In this document: positions 14,574 through 23,111 of the stretch, in pieces
Numbering within the stretch: the first letter of the stretch is position 1
How the letters are laid out: each line of letters begins with the position of its first letter
DNA from: an uncultured Christensenella sp.
Lineage (GTDB): Bacteria > Bacillota > Clostridia > Christensenellales > Borkfalkiaceae
Direction: 5' to 3'
Length of the DNA: 42,203 bases
NCBI GenBank assembly: GCA_910586035.1
Contig: CAJUHT010000017.1
Location: 1 to 42,203, forward strand
Notes under the pieces: generated by a model
The model's input: the letters and a program-made list of their open reading frames with translations, nothing else
What the model was told of the DNA's origin: nothing
Databases searched by the model: none
Translations under genes and position numbers: made by a program

Positions 14574-16466
14574 TTACCTCTTCTCTATTGCATTGAATTT
14601 ACAATGCGCTATGCACTGACCGCACTTGATACACTTTTTAAGGTCGATTTCGTGCGGGTTCTTTACCGCGCCGCTTATTGCGTTTGCAGGGCAATTCCTG
14701 AGACAGAGCGTACAGCCGCGGCACTTATCGGGATTGATATAGTAATTGAGAAGCGATTTGCACACGCCCGCGGGGCAACGCTTTTCGCTTATGTGCGCCT
14801 CGTACTCGTCCCCGAAGTGCGCCAACGTGGAAAGTATGGGGTTGGGAGCCGACTGACCGAGCGCGCACAGCGAAGAGCTCTTCATATGCTCGGCAATCTC
14901 CTTTATGTTCTCCAAATCCTCTTTCTCGCCCTTGCCGTCGGTGATTTTCGTAAGCAGTTCTAACATACGCTTTGTGCCTATGCGGCAGGGGGTGCACTTT
15001 CCGCAGCTTTCGTCGGCGGTAAATTCAAGATAGAATTTGGCTATATCCACCATACAGGTGTCTTCGTCCATAACGATAAGACCGCCCGACCCCATCATAG
15101 AGCCGATTGCCACAAGGTTGTCGAAGTCCATCTGTATGTCGATATACTTCGCGGGGATACAGCCGCCCGAAGGTCCGCCCGTCTGCGCCGCCTTAAACGC
15201 CTTGTTGTTGGGTATGCCGCCGCCTATTTCGTTTATAATAGTAGAAAGCTTAGTACCCATAGGCACTTCAACAAGCCCTACGTTGTTGATTTTTCCGCCT
15301 ACGGCAAAGACCTTGGTGCCCTTGCTCTTTTCCGTGCCGATATTTGCAAACCACTCCGCGCCGTTCAGGATTATGGGCGCAACGTTTGCCCACGTTTCAA
15401 CGTTGTTGAGCACGGTAGGCTTCCGGAACAGACCGCACTGCGCCGAATAGGGAGGGCGGGGTCTGGGTTCGCCGCGGTGCCCCTCTATGGAGGTCATCAG
15501 CGCCGTTTCCTCTCCGCAGACGAACGCGCCCGCGCCGAGGCGTACGAACACGTCGAAGTCGAAGCCGCTTCCCAAAATATTTTTACCGAGCAAGCCCGCT
15601 TGGCGCGCCTGCTCTATCGCCATATTCAACCTTTCTACCGCAATGGGGTACTCCGCGCGAACGTATATGTAACCTTCGTGAGCGCCCACCGTGTAGCCTG
15701 CAATAGCCATTGCTTCGAGTACGGTGTGGGGGTCGCCCTCCAATACCGACCTGTCCATAAACGCGCCGGGGTCGCCCTCGTCGGCGTTACAGCAGATATA
15801 TTTTACGTCGCCGGGAGCTTCCTTGGAAAACTGCCACTTCAAGCCGGTGGGGAAGCCCGCGCCGCCGCGTCCGCGCAAACCCGAAGCTTTAAGCTCGGCT
15901 ATAATTTCGTCGGGCTTCATTTCGAACAGCGCCTTTTTGAGAGCCTGATAGTCGCCTGCGGCAAGCGCCTCGTCTATGTCTTCCGCCGCGATTACGCCGC
16001 AGTTGCGAAGAGCAATGCGCATCTGGTGTTTATAGAAAGGAATTTCGGAAAAAGGTATAACGCTTCCGTCCTCGTGCACGGTGCCCGAATACAGAAGTTC
16101 CTTTACTATTTCGCCGCCTTTTACAAGATGCTTTTCGGCAACCGTCTTGGCGTGTTCGGGCGTCATCTGCGAATAGAACGCGCCCTCGGGATAAACTATC
16201 ATAATGGGACCGAGCGCGCAAAGCCCGAAGCAACCCGTTTTTACGATGAGCACGTCGTCTATTTTAAGCTGTTTAAAGCTTGCTTCCAACTGCTCGATAA
16301 CTTTAAGAGAGCTTGAAGAGGTACAGCCCGTACCGCCGCACACAAGCACCTGTTTGCGGTAGCCCGTGGTTGCCGCAAGCTTTTCCGCCTGCTCCCTTAT
16401 AATTCTTCTTACCTTAATGAGGTCGGCTTTTAAAGCCGCTCTTTTTTCCAATTCTTTAACGGTCAT
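14574..16466 (-). CDS. hndC: Hydrogenase NADH-binding flavoprotein subunit (NuoF-like)
   Basis: The 630-residue diaphorase subunit carries FMN and the NAD(P)H site, exchanging electrons with the hydrogenase subunit. Domains in order: thioredoxin-like [2Fe-2S] (Cys43, 48, 79, 83); NuoF FMN/NADH domain with GLRGRGGAGFPTG, CNADEGDPGAF and CGEETALMTSIEG; SLBB; the NuoF-type [4Fe-4S] motif ESCGKCTPCRIGTKRM; and a C-terminal two-cluster ferredoxin (CRGCTLCLRNCP, CIKCGQCIAHC). This layout is that of HydB/HndC in electron-bifurcating hydrogenases. ATG 16466 has AAAGGAGG upstream and lies 13 bases after the hndA stop. Bifurcation with ferredoxin is inferred from the family, not shown by sequence. Confidence 0.96.
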   Translation of the reverse strand: MTVKELEKRAALKADLIKVRRIIREQAEKLAATTGYRKQVLVCGGTGCTSSSSLKVIEQLEASFKQLKIDDVLIVKTGCFGLCALGPIMIVYPEGAFYSQMTPEHAKTVAEKHLVKGGEIVKELLYSGTVHEDGSVIPFSEIPFYKHQMRIALRNCGVIAAEDIDEALAAGDYQALKKALFEMKPDEIIAELKASGLRGRGGAGFPTGLKWQFSKEAPGDVKYICCNADEGDPGAFMDRSVLEGDPHTVLEAMAIAGYTVGAHEGYIYVRAEYPIAVERLNMAIEQARQAGLLGKNILGSGFDFDVFVRLGAGAFVCGEETALMTSIEGHRGEPRPRPPYSAQCGLFRKPTVLNNVETWANVAPIILNGAEWFANIGTEKSKGTKVFAVGGKINNVGLVEVPMGTKLSTIINEIGGGIPNNKAFKAAQTGGPSGGCIPAKYIDIQMDFDNLVAIGSMMGSGGLIVMDEDTCMVDIAKFYLEFTADESCGKCTPCRIGTKRMLELLTKITDGKGEKEDLENIKEIAEHMKSSSLCALGQSAPNPILSTLAHFGDEYEAHISEKRCPAGVCKSLLNYYINPDKCRGCTLCLRNCPANAISGAVKNPHEIDLKKCIKCGQCIAHCKFNAIEKR

Positions 16467-16479
16467 TTCAAGCCTCCTT

Positions 16480-16968
16480 TCAGTCCTGCATATATTTCGC
16501 TAAAATTTCGGGAACGTCTTTTTCCGTAAGTCTGCCGTAAACGTCGTCGTCGACAATCATAACGGGGGCAAGTCCGCACGCGCCCACGCAACGGCAACTG
16601 TCTATCGAAAACCTGCCGTCGGGAGTGCACTCCCCGCACGAAATTCTCAGTTCCCTTTCAACCGCCGCCAAAATCTTATCCGAGCCCTTTACGTAGCACG
16701 CAGTGCCGAGGCACACGCTTATGCGGTGTTTGCCCTTGGGTTGAAGGGAAAACTGCGTATAGAAAGTAGCCACGCCGTACACTTCCGAAAGGGGAATGTT
16801 CAACTCCTCCGCTATAAGGGTTTGCACCTCGGCGGGTAGATAGCCGTAGATTTCCTGCGCCTTATGCAGTATGGGCATAAGACAGCCGCGGTCGGAACGG
16901 TGCTCGGCAATTACCTTGCGCAGAGCCTTTTCCTGTTCGCCCGTACCGTTAAAACTGTTTTGAGACAT
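16480..16968 (-). CDS. hndA: Hydrogenase NuoE-like [2Fe-2S] subunit
   Basis: A 162-residue thioredoxin-like [2Fe-2S] protein, the HydC/HndA/NuoE electron-transfer subunit that docks with the flavoprotein. The four ligands follow the family pattern C-x4-C-x35-C-x3-C (Cys86, 91, 127, 131; SVCLGTACYVKG and CVGACGLAP). The N-terminal helical part contains GCLMPILHKAQEIYGYLP, typical of NuoE. It is the first gene of the operon, with AGGAG upstream of ATG 16968. A separate HndB-like ferredoxin gene, seen in four-gene hnd operons, is not between these genes. Confidence 0.96.
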   Translation of the reverse strand: MSQNSFNGTGEQEKALRKVIAEHRSDRGCLMPILHKAQEIYGYLPAEVQTLIAEELNIPLSEVYGVATFYTQFSLQPKGKHRISVCLGTACYVKGSDKILAAVERELRISCGECTPDGRFSIDSCRCVGACGLAPVMIVDDDVYGRLTEKDVPEILAKYMQD

Positions 16969-16998
16969 AGTACACTCCTAAAAAAATCTTACCTTTTA

Positions 16999-17028
16999 AT
17001 TTTATCACACTATTATCTTAAATTGCAA
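16999..17028 (-). promoter_or_regulatory. Promoter of the hydrogenase operon
   Basis: Minus-strand TTGCAA (17023-17028), 18-base spacer ending TGA, then TAAAAT (16999-17004). The TGn before the -10 makes it an extended -10 promoter. Confidence 0.6.
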
Positions 17029-17096
17029 TAGGTTTATCGGAATTTGTCGAAAATTAAAAATATTTCTATATTTTGCGATAATCGGTAACTATGCAC

Positions 17097-17136
17097 AAAA
17101 CCGCCCCGCGGGAAGCTCTTCCCGCGGGGCGGTTTT
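17097..17136 (-). terminator. Terminator of the transporter operon
   Basis: An 18-bp perfect stem (17097-17114 and 17119-17136, loop GCTC) lies 5 bases past the stop of the second ABC gene. The A/T-rich ends of the stem supply the U-run on either strand, so it may work in both directions. Confidence 0.85.
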
Positions 17137-17141
17137 ATTTT

Positions 17142-18929
17142 TTATTGGCTTGTGTACAGCCTGAAATACGCGCCCTCTTTCGCCATAAGTTGGGCGTGGG
17201 TGCCCTGCTCTACGGCGTTGCCGTTTTCCATAACTATAATTTTGTCGGCGTGCTCTATCGTCGAAAGTCGGTGAGCAATTACAAAACAGGTCTTGCCGCG
17301 CATAAGCTCGGTCATCGCCGCCTGAATAATTCTTTCCGTGCGCGTATCCACGTTGCTGGTCGCCTCGTCCAAAATGAGCACGGGCGCGGGCGACAGCATT
17401 GCGCGGGCAATGGTTAAAAGCTGTTTCTGCCCCTTGGATATGTTTACCGCGTTGTCCGCAAGATACGTGTCGTACCCCTGCGGAAGGCGGGTAATAAAGG
17501 AATGTATGCGCGCCTTTTTGCACACCTCTTCAACCTGCTCCCTCGTTACGTTTTCCGCGCCGTAGGCAAGGTTTTCGTACACCGTGCCCGCAAACAGCCA
17601 GGTGTCCTGCAACACCATAGTGTAAGCCCCTCTCAAAGAAGAGCGGGTAAGCGTGCGTATATCCTTGCCGTCTATTAAAATCTCGCCGGCGTCCGCGTCG
17701 TAGAAGCGCATCAAAAGGTTGATAACCGTAGTTTTGCCCGCGCCCGTCTTGCCGACTATGGCGATTATATCGCCGCTTTCGGCTTTAAGCGAAAAGTTTT
17801 TAAGCACGGGTTTGCCCTCAGCGTAGCCGAAGCTTACGTTTTTCAGCTCGACTTCGCCCCTTACGTCCGTCAGCTCTTCCGCGCCCTCGGCGCGTAGCTG
17901 TTCTTCCTCCTCGTCCAGCACCTTGAACACCCTTTCGGCGGCGGCGACCGACGACTGAAACTCGCCTATAACGTTAGCTATTTCGTTGATAGGTCCCGAA
18001 AACTTGCGCGAGTACAGCACGAACGAAGAAATCTGCCGTATGCCAACCCCGCCCCAGCCGAATGCGAACATAAGCGCGCCCAGCACGCTAATCAGCGTAA
18101 GCGAAAGGTTGTTTATGAGATTTACGCAAGGTCCCGATATGGTGCCGTAGTATTCCGCCGAGGTGTACGCCTTATTGGCGCTTTGGTTCTTTTCCTCGAA
18201 GCGGCAAAGTATTTCCGCCTCCCTGTTGTACGCCTTGGTGGTCTTCTGTCCCGAAAACACCTCCTCGGCAAAGCCGTTGAGCGCGCCCAGCTCCGCCGAA
18301 CGCCTGCGGTACAGCGGCTGTACCTTTTTTGCCAGCACGCGCGTCAATACGAGCGATAGAGGTATGGTTACGGCGAAAACCAATACCAGCGGCGCGGCAA
18401 TTACAAGCATCATAACAAGCGAGCCGACTACAAGCACCGCGCTCTTTAAGACGAGAATTACGTCGTTGGCGAGCGAGGCGCCCACCGTGTCTATATCGTA
18501 GGATAAAACGGAAATTACGTCGCCCGCCTGCCTTGTGTCGAAATAGCCGACGGGCAGGTTTACAAGCCGCTTGAACAGGTCGGCGCGCATTGCCCCCGTC
18601 ATCTTCCTCGCCACGTAAGCCATACCCACCGTAGTGGCGTAATTTATTACTTCCGACGCAATATATACCGCGGCGAGCAGTATGCAGTAGTAGGTTATGG
18701 CGTTGAAATCGGTAGTGCCGTCCGCCCTGATTTCGCCCACGGCAAGCCCGCACACGTACGGACCGAGCAGGGACGTTACCACCGACAAAAGATTGCCCAA
18801 AAATACGGCTATAAACAGCGGCATTGTAGGTTTGAGATAGCTTAACAGGCGTTTAAGGGTATACTTTACGTTTACCTTTTTTGCGGCGAAAGCGCGCCTG
18901 TCGTTTACGTTCATACGCGGCTCTTTCAT
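17142..18929 (-). CDS. ABC exporter half-transporter, catalytic-site Walker B partner
   Basis: A 595-residue half-transporter: N-terminal extension (about 1-30), six-helix membrane domain (about 30-330) and nucleotide-binding domain (about 355-595). The domain has an intact Walker A (GKTGAGKTT), Walker B with catalytic Glu (LILDEATS) and switch His (VIAHRLST), but a deviant signature, ISKGQ instead of LSGGQ. It overlaps the upstream ABC gene by 4 bases. The two proteins complement each other: this one supplies the good Walker B and the poor signature, as in heterodimeric exporters such as BmrCD or TM287/288. Exported substrate is unknown; drugs, lipids or peptides are all possible. Confidence 0.92.
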   Translation of the reverse strand: MKEPRMNVNDRRAFAAKKVNVKYTLKRLLSYLKPTMPLFIAVFLGNLLSVVTSLLGPYVCGLAVGEIRADGTTDFNAITYYCILLAAVYIASEVINYATTVGMAYVARKMTGAMRADLFKRLVNLPVGYFDTRQAGDVISVLSYDIDTVGASLANDVILVLKSAVLVVGSLVMMLVIAAPLVLVFAVTIPLSLVLTRVLAKKVQPLYRRRSAELGALNGFAEEVFSGQKTTKAYNREAEILCRFEEKNQSANKAYTSAEYYGTISGPCVNLINNLSLTLISVLGALMFAFGWGGVGIRQISSFVLYSRKFSGPINEIANVIGEFQSSVAAAERVFKVLDEEEEQLRAEGAEELTDVRGEVELKNVSFGYAEGKPVLKNFSLKAESGDIIAIVGKTGAGKTTVINLLMRFYDADAGEILIDGKDIRTLTRSSLRGAYTMVLQDTWLFAGTVYENLAYGAENVTREQVEEVCKKARIHSFITRLPQGYDTYLADNAVNISKGQKQLLTIARAMLSPAPVLILDEATSNVDTRTERIIQAAMTELMRGKTCFVIAHRLSTIEHADKIIVMENGNAVEQGTHAQLMAKEGAYFRLYTSQ

Positions 18930-20623
18930 AAATCGCCTCCCGCCTGAACCAAGCTTATTTCACGGTATTCCCCGCAGTTTTCCATAAGTTGTTTATGCGT
19001 GCCCGCGCCGGCGATTTTGCCGTCGTCCATAACTATTATGAGGTCGGCGTGCCGCACCGCGCTCACCCTTTGCGCCACTATGAATTTGGTGCAATTAGGA
19101 TAATTTTGATTGATATTTTCCCTTACCTTGGCGTCGGTGGAATAGTCGAGCGCGGAGGAACTGTCGTCCAAAACGAGGATTTGCGGGGAGGCGGCTAACG
19201 CGCGGGCGATTAACAGCCTTTGCTTTTGCCCTCCCGATAAATTCGCCGCCTTTTGCGCGAGCACAAAATCAAGCCCGCCATCCAAACCGTTTACAAACTC
19301 TTCCGCGCAGGAACAGCGCAACGCCTTTAAAATATCCTCTTCGGGTAAGTTGCGGAAATAGTCGATATTTTCGCGCACGGTGGAGGCGATTAAAAAATCG
19401 CTCTGGAACGCCGCGCCGAACTTTTCGGCAAGCTTACCGCTTTGGTAAGAGCGCACGTCCTTTCCGTCAACGTATACCGCACCCTCGGTTACGTCGTAAA
19501 AGCGCATCAACAGATTTATAAGCGTAGTTTTGCCGCTTCCCGTGCCGCCTATAACGCCCACGGTCCACCCCTCTTTTACGGCGAAAGACACGCCCTCCAC
19601 GTTGTTCTTTACGCCGTTGTACGAAAAGCTTACGCCTTTAAACTCGATTTTGTTAGCTCCGTCGCTTTCGGGATACTCGCCAACGGGCATAGTTTCGTCC
19701 GTTTCCATAACGCGCTCTATCCTCTCTGCGCTGGCTACCCCGCGGGAGAGCGTTACGAAAATTTTGGATATACCGAGCATTGCGTTCAATATAATCGTAA
19801 AAAACGATAGAAAGGCAAGCACCGTGCCCGCCTCCGCGCCGAGCAACGCGCCCACGGCGATTACGCCGACAAGCCCGCCGCTTAAAATGAGCGTAACCAG
19901 CGGATTGGTTAAAGAAGCAAGCCTGTTGGTGGCAAACTCGTCCGCCATAAGTCTTTCGTTGATTTTTGCAAACTTCTCCGTTTCGTACCCGCTCTTGGAA
20001 AGGGCTTTAATTACCCTTACGCCGGAGATATTTTCCTGCATTGCGCGCACTGCGGCGTCGCCGCTCTTTTGCACGGCGGTATACATAGGCACGCTCTTTT
20101 TGGTGATTATTACAAGCGCCGCGCCTACAAACGGAACGCAAGCCAAAAGCACGAGCGCAAGCCGCCAATCGAGCAGAAAGGTCAAAAGCAACCCGCCCGC
20201 CAAAAGTATGGGGGCGCGCACGCCCATCCTCAGAGAGCGGGCGACCGCCTGATTTACGTAGTAGGTATCGGAAGTCAGGCGGGATATGAGCGAGGGCAGG
20301 GTAAACGCGTCCACCTGCGAACTGCGCAATAGGCTTGTCTTTTTAAATAAGTCGCGCCGCAAGTCGCGCGTCATATTGCCCGAAGATTTGGCGGCAAACC
20401 TGTTGGCGATAATGTTTCCGAAGAGGGCGACAAGCGAAAACCCCAGCATAACGAAGCCGAGGATAATAAGCATATCAGTATCCTTTCTGGGCACTGCTTC
20501 GTCTATTATGTAGTCGAGAACGAGGGGCAGAAACAATTCCGCCACGCTTCCGACAAACTTGAAAACCAAGCCCGCCGCCACCGTTCCCGAATATGGTTTT
20601 AAATACCCGAGCGTCCTCTTCAT
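18926..20623 (-). CDS. ABC exporter half-transporter, degenerate-site partner
   Basis: A 565-residue half-transporter with a membrane domain (about 1-310) and ATPase domain (about 325-565). Walker A (GGTGSGKTT) and signature (LSGGQ) are canonical. The Walker B catalytic glutamate is replaced by Asp (LVLDDSSSALD) and the switch histidine by Gln (VAQRVSAVR). These are the standard marks of the non-hydrolysing site in heterodimeric exporters, so it should pair with the protein encoded at 17142-18929. It starts within the stop of the upstream NSS-family gene (ATGA overlap), which implies coupled translation of all three proteins. Confidence 0.92.
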   Translation of the reverse strand: MKRTLGYLKPYSGTVAAGLVFKFVGSVAELFLPLVLDYIIDEAVPRKDTDMLIILGFVMLGFSLVALFGNIIANRFAAKSSGNMTRDLRRDLFKKTSLLRSSQVDAFTLPSLISRLTSDTYYVNQAVARSLRMGVRAPILLAGGLLLTFLLDWRLALVLLACVPFVGAALVIITKKSVPMYTAVQKSGDAAVRAMQENISGVRVIKALSKSGYETEKFAKINERLMADEFATNRLASLTNPLVTLILSGGLVGVIAVGALLGAEAGTVLAFLSFFTIILNAMLGISKIFVTLSRGVASAERIERVMETDETMPVGEYPESDGANKIEFKGVSFSYNGVKNNVEGVSFAVKEGWTVGVIGGTGSGKTTLINLLMRFYDVTEGAVYVDGKDVRSYQSGKLAEKFGAAFQSDFLIASTVRENIDYFRNLPEEDILKALRCSCAEEFVNGLDGGLDFVLAQKAANLSGGQKQRLLIARALAASPQILVLDDSSSALDYSTDAKVRENINQNYPNCTKFIVAQRVSAVRHADLIIVMDDGKIAGAGTHKQLMENCGEYREISLVQAGGDL

Positions 20624-21933
20624 AACTTTTCCTTTTTACTTCCGCCTTTTATCCATTGCGCATAAATTTTAAATCTTTTAACAAAAAAAGTCAACAGCGG
20701 AAACAGCGCGCACGCAATTACCGCCGCCGCAAATATAAACGCGCAAGCCGCGGCGAGGGGCGAAAAGCAGGAAAAACGCGCAGAGCACAGCGAAAATACC
20801 GCCAAAAAACCGCACGCCGCTGGGCATAAAAACCTTATAAAAAGCGCGTTTACCCCCTTAATATCCCGCCGCGAAGCAAAAAACAGACATTCCGCAAACG
20901 CAATTGCCACCGCGTTTACCGAGCAAGCCATACGGTCGCAAGAAGAGAGTATTTGCAGATTATGCGCCGAAAACAACGGATACAGAGCCGCCGCCGACAG
21001 GCAAAACGCAAGCGGGGCAAAGGCAAACTTTATACGCGCCGCCGAAACGAGCGGCAGAGCCAACGAACAAAGCGAATGAACGGCCACCAAAGTAAGCACT
21101 AAAAAGAGCGCCGCGCCAACCAAACGCGCCGCCCAAGCGTTTTTAAAGAGCGCAAAAATTACCTGCGGATACACTTCGAGCGCGCAATTTACCCCGACCG
21201 TTGAGGGAAAGACCGAAACAAACGGCAACGTTGCGCACATTGCAAGCATACACCCCGCGAAATTTGCGGCTATGATTTTAAACGCCGTACGCGGAACCGA
21301 AAAGGACTGCGGCAAAGTTTTTGCAAACGACGGCATAACCCCCGCCGCCAGCGACAGCGCGAGCAGAGCCTGACCGAGCGCGTCAGACCAAATTGCCCCG
21401 CCGCAGAGCGCGGAGAGCGAAAAGGACGAGAATATACCGCCGCGAAAGACGCCCGCGGCGGCAAGGCAGGCAAACGTTGCAAGCGACAATATTACGGAAG
21501 CTTTGCCCGAATACGACAGAGCTTTGGCTCCCCTTTTAAGCAGGATAAACGCGCAAATTATTACAGCTGCAAGCGCGGCGAAAGCCGCCGCGCCGTAGGT
21601 ACAGCCGGCATTGCCGAAAACGGCAAAACTTACGCTTGCCGAACCGAGTTTTGCCGCAATGACCGCATAATATAGCGCGATTACCGCAGAATTTACCGCC
21701 GCCGCGCGCATAATCGCCCGCCATATTTCAGCCCTTTTACCCGTCGCCGTGCGCCTGCCGAACCCAAGCTCCGCGCAAAGCAACGGAAAACACACCGCGC
21801 ACAGGGCAACGGCGTAAGCCACGATAAACGCCGCGCCGTAGCTTACGCACAGCGCGGGAAAACGGAAGGCGTTGCCCAACCCCGTAGCCGCGCCGACAGC
21901 CGCAAATATACCGCTCTTTTTCTTGTCCGCCAT
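20620..21933 (-). CDS. Neurotransmitter:sodium symporter (NSS/SNF) family transporter
   Basis: A 437-residue integral membrane protein with about eleven hydrophobic segments. The first carries the NSS helix-1 signature in the form GAATGLGNAFRFPALCVSYGAAF, equivalent to GsaiGLGNiWRFPY...GGGAF in LeuT-like Na+-coupled amino-acid carriers. It is shorter and more Ala/Cys/Phe-rich than typical bacterial NSS proteins (about 450-510), so its substrate or coupling may differ. It is the first gene of a three-gene unit with two ABC half-transporters, overlapping the next by 4 bases. I see no Shine-Dalgarno in the 25 bases before ATG 21933 and no clear promoter there; the start is therefore less certain. 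Confidence 0.8.
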   Translation of the reverse strand: MADKKKSGIFAAVGAATGLGNAFRFPALCVSYGAAFIVAYAVALCAVCFPLLCAELGFGRRTATGKRAEIWRAIMRAAAVNSAVIALYYAVIAAKLGSASVSFAVFGNAGCTYGAAAFAALAAVIICAFILLKRGAKALSYSGKASVILSLATFACLAAAGVFRGGIFSSFSLSALCGGAIWSDALGQALLALSLAAGVMPSFAKTLPQSFSVPRTAFKIIAANFAGCMLAMCATLPFVSVFPSTVGVNCALEVYPQVIFALFKNAWAARLVGAALFLVLTLVAVHSLCSLALPLVSAARIKFAFAPLAFCLSAAALYPLFSAHNLQILSSCDRMACSVNAVAIAFAECLFFASRRDIKGVNALFIRFLCPAACGFLAVFSLCSARFSCFSPLAAACAFIFAAAVIACALFPLLTFFVKRFKIYAQWIKGGSKKEKL

Positions 21934-21960
21934 AGTTTATTAACTTATGCGGTAACTTAT

Positions 21961-21991
21961 AAAAAAATGAAAAAGCGGCGCAACGCGCCGC
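21961..21991 (-). terminator. Terminator after dut
   Basis: Minus-strand hairpin GCGGCGC gtt GCGCCGC (21975-21991), followed by TTTTTCATTTTTTT. It ends the nrdD-nrdG-dut unit before the NSS gene. Confidence 0.88.
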
Positions 21992-22013
21992 CTACATACC
22001 TTAAAATCAAATT

Positions 22014-22451
22014 CTATTTTGTACCCGTAGAGCCGAAGCCGCCCTCCCCGCGCACGGTTGAGGAAAGCTCCTCCGCCTCCTCGAACGCCGCAGTTATATA
22101 GGGCGCTATTACAAGCTGGGCAACTCTTTCGCCCGCCGCCACCGTCTGCGCGGTTTCGCCGTGGTTGTGCAACGCCACCATAACCTCGCCGCGGTAGTCG
22201 CAGTCTATAACGCCAACCTTGTTAGCGGGCGCAAGATTGCGCTTAGAAGCAAGTCCGCTGCGCGCATACACAAAACCCGCGTAGCCTACGGGCAATTCCA
22301 GCGCGATGCCCGTGGGCACCATAACGGTTGCGTGGGGAGCTATCGTCAGCTCCTCGCAAGTGCAGGCGTAAAGGTCAGCCCCCGCCGCGTACTGACTGCC
22401 GTATACGGGCAGAACCGCCCTGTCGTTCAACTTTTTAACCTTGATTTTCAT
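22014..22451 (-). CDS. dut: dUTP diphosphatase
   Basis: Hydrolyses dUTP to dUMP and PPi, keeping uracil out of DNA and supplying thymidylate synthesis. The 145-residue protein shows the trimeric dUTPase motifs: ADLYA (motif 1), ARSGLASKRN (motif 2), GVIDCDYRGEV (motif 3, catalytic Asp), GERVAQLV (motif 4) and the C-terminal GEGGFGSTG (motif 5). ATG 22451 has GGAAGG upstream. It follows nrdG by 63 bases, and no terminator with a U-run intervenes, so it is probably co-transcribed with the class III ribonucleotide reductase. Confidence 0.96.
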   Translation of the reverse strand: MKIKVKKLNDRAVLPVYGSQYAAGADLYACTCEELTIAPHATVMVPTGIALELPVGYAGFVYARSGLASKRNLAPANKVGVIDCDYRGEVMVALHNHGETAQTVAAGERVAQLVIAPYITAAFEEAEELSSTVRGEGGFGSTGTK

Positions 22452-22484
22452 ATGTACCTTCCAAATGAATTTTTATATTTTTTT

Positions 22485-22500
22485 CAGGCGCGAACGCCTG
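22485..22500 (-). other. Intercistronic hairpin with UUCG loop, nrdG-dut
   Basis: CAGGCG/CGCCTG around a UUCG loop on the minus-strand RNA. It is followed by an A-run rather than a U-run, so it is unlikely to terminate; it may protect or divide the message. Confidence 0.5.
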
Positions 22501-22514
22501 CCGCGCACTTGCCG

Positions 22515-23048
22515 TTAAACGGGAGTTACTCCGTCCCAGAGCACGACTTCGTCCGTTTCAAGCGAGGGTTGTACAAGTATCGTGCGCTGGTTTGAAGAGC
22601 CCTTGAACCGCAAATTCAAATCTTTCAGCTCCTCGACGAATTTGCCGTCGACAAGCACGTCCAGCGCGCCTAAAATGCGCATAACCGCGTCGTGGTCGCC
22701 CAGCTTGCCCGTAAGCAGATCGCGCTCGTAATCGTACCCCGTAAAACACCAGAACGACTTGTTGGGATACTCCGCCCTCAGCCTTACGATAAACGGCGCG
22801 AGCGCCTTGGCGTTTTCAGGCTCGAACGGGTCGCCGCCCAACAGCGTGAAGCCCTTAATGTGGTCGGGCTTCATTGCCGCTATAATCTTATCTTCCGTCT
22901 GTTTCGTAAACGGCTCGCCGTAGTTAAAGTCCCACGTTTCGGGGTTGAAACAGCCCTTGCAACGGTTGCGGCAGCCGCTTACGTAAAGAGATACGCGCAC
23001 CCCCGGTCCGTTTGAAATATCGTTATACTTGATAGTTGCGTAATTCAT
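22515..23048 (-). CDS. nrdG: Anaerobic ribonucleotide reductase activating protein
   Basis: Radical-SAM activase that installs the glycyl radical on NrdD. The [4Fe-4S] ligands are the CxxxCxxC cysteines Cys26, 30 and 33 (SGCRNRCKGCFNPETW); FTLLGGDPFEPEN is the family's GGDP motif. The 177-residue length is within the range of NrdG. ATG 23048 has AGAGG upstream, 63 bases after the nrdD stop. Note YDERDLL-like CFTGYDYERDLL, typical of NrdG rather than pyruvate formate-lyase activase. Confidence 0.96.
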   Translation of the reverse strand: MNYATIKYNDISNGPGVRVSLYVSGCRNRCKGCFNPETWDFNYGEPFTKQTEDKIIAAMKPDHIKGFTLLGGDPFEPENAKALAPFIVRLRAEYPNKSFWCFTGYDYERDLLTGKLGDHDAVMRILGALDVLVDGKFVEELKDLNLRFKGSSNQRTILVQPSLETDEVVLWDGVTPV

Positions 23049-23073
23049 ACAAAACCTCTTATAAGGTTAAATT

Positions 23074-23101
23074 CCGCCGCCGCGTTGACGCGCGGCGGCG
23101 G
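23074..23101 (-). other. GC-rich intercistronic stem-loop, nrdD-nrdG
   Basis: An 11-bp perfect stem CCGCCGCCGCG/CGCGGCGGCGG with a 6-base loop between nrdD and nrdG. On the minus strand it is followed by GAATTTAACC, with no U-run. It probably stabilises the nrdD message or lowers nrdG expression rather than terminating. Confidence 0.6.
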
Positions 23102-23111
23102 TTGCGTTTTA

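Noticed and set aside
23074..23101. Rho-independent terminator between nrdD and nrdG
   Set aside because: The stem is strong but no U-run follows it on the minus strand, and nrdG has no promoter of its own.
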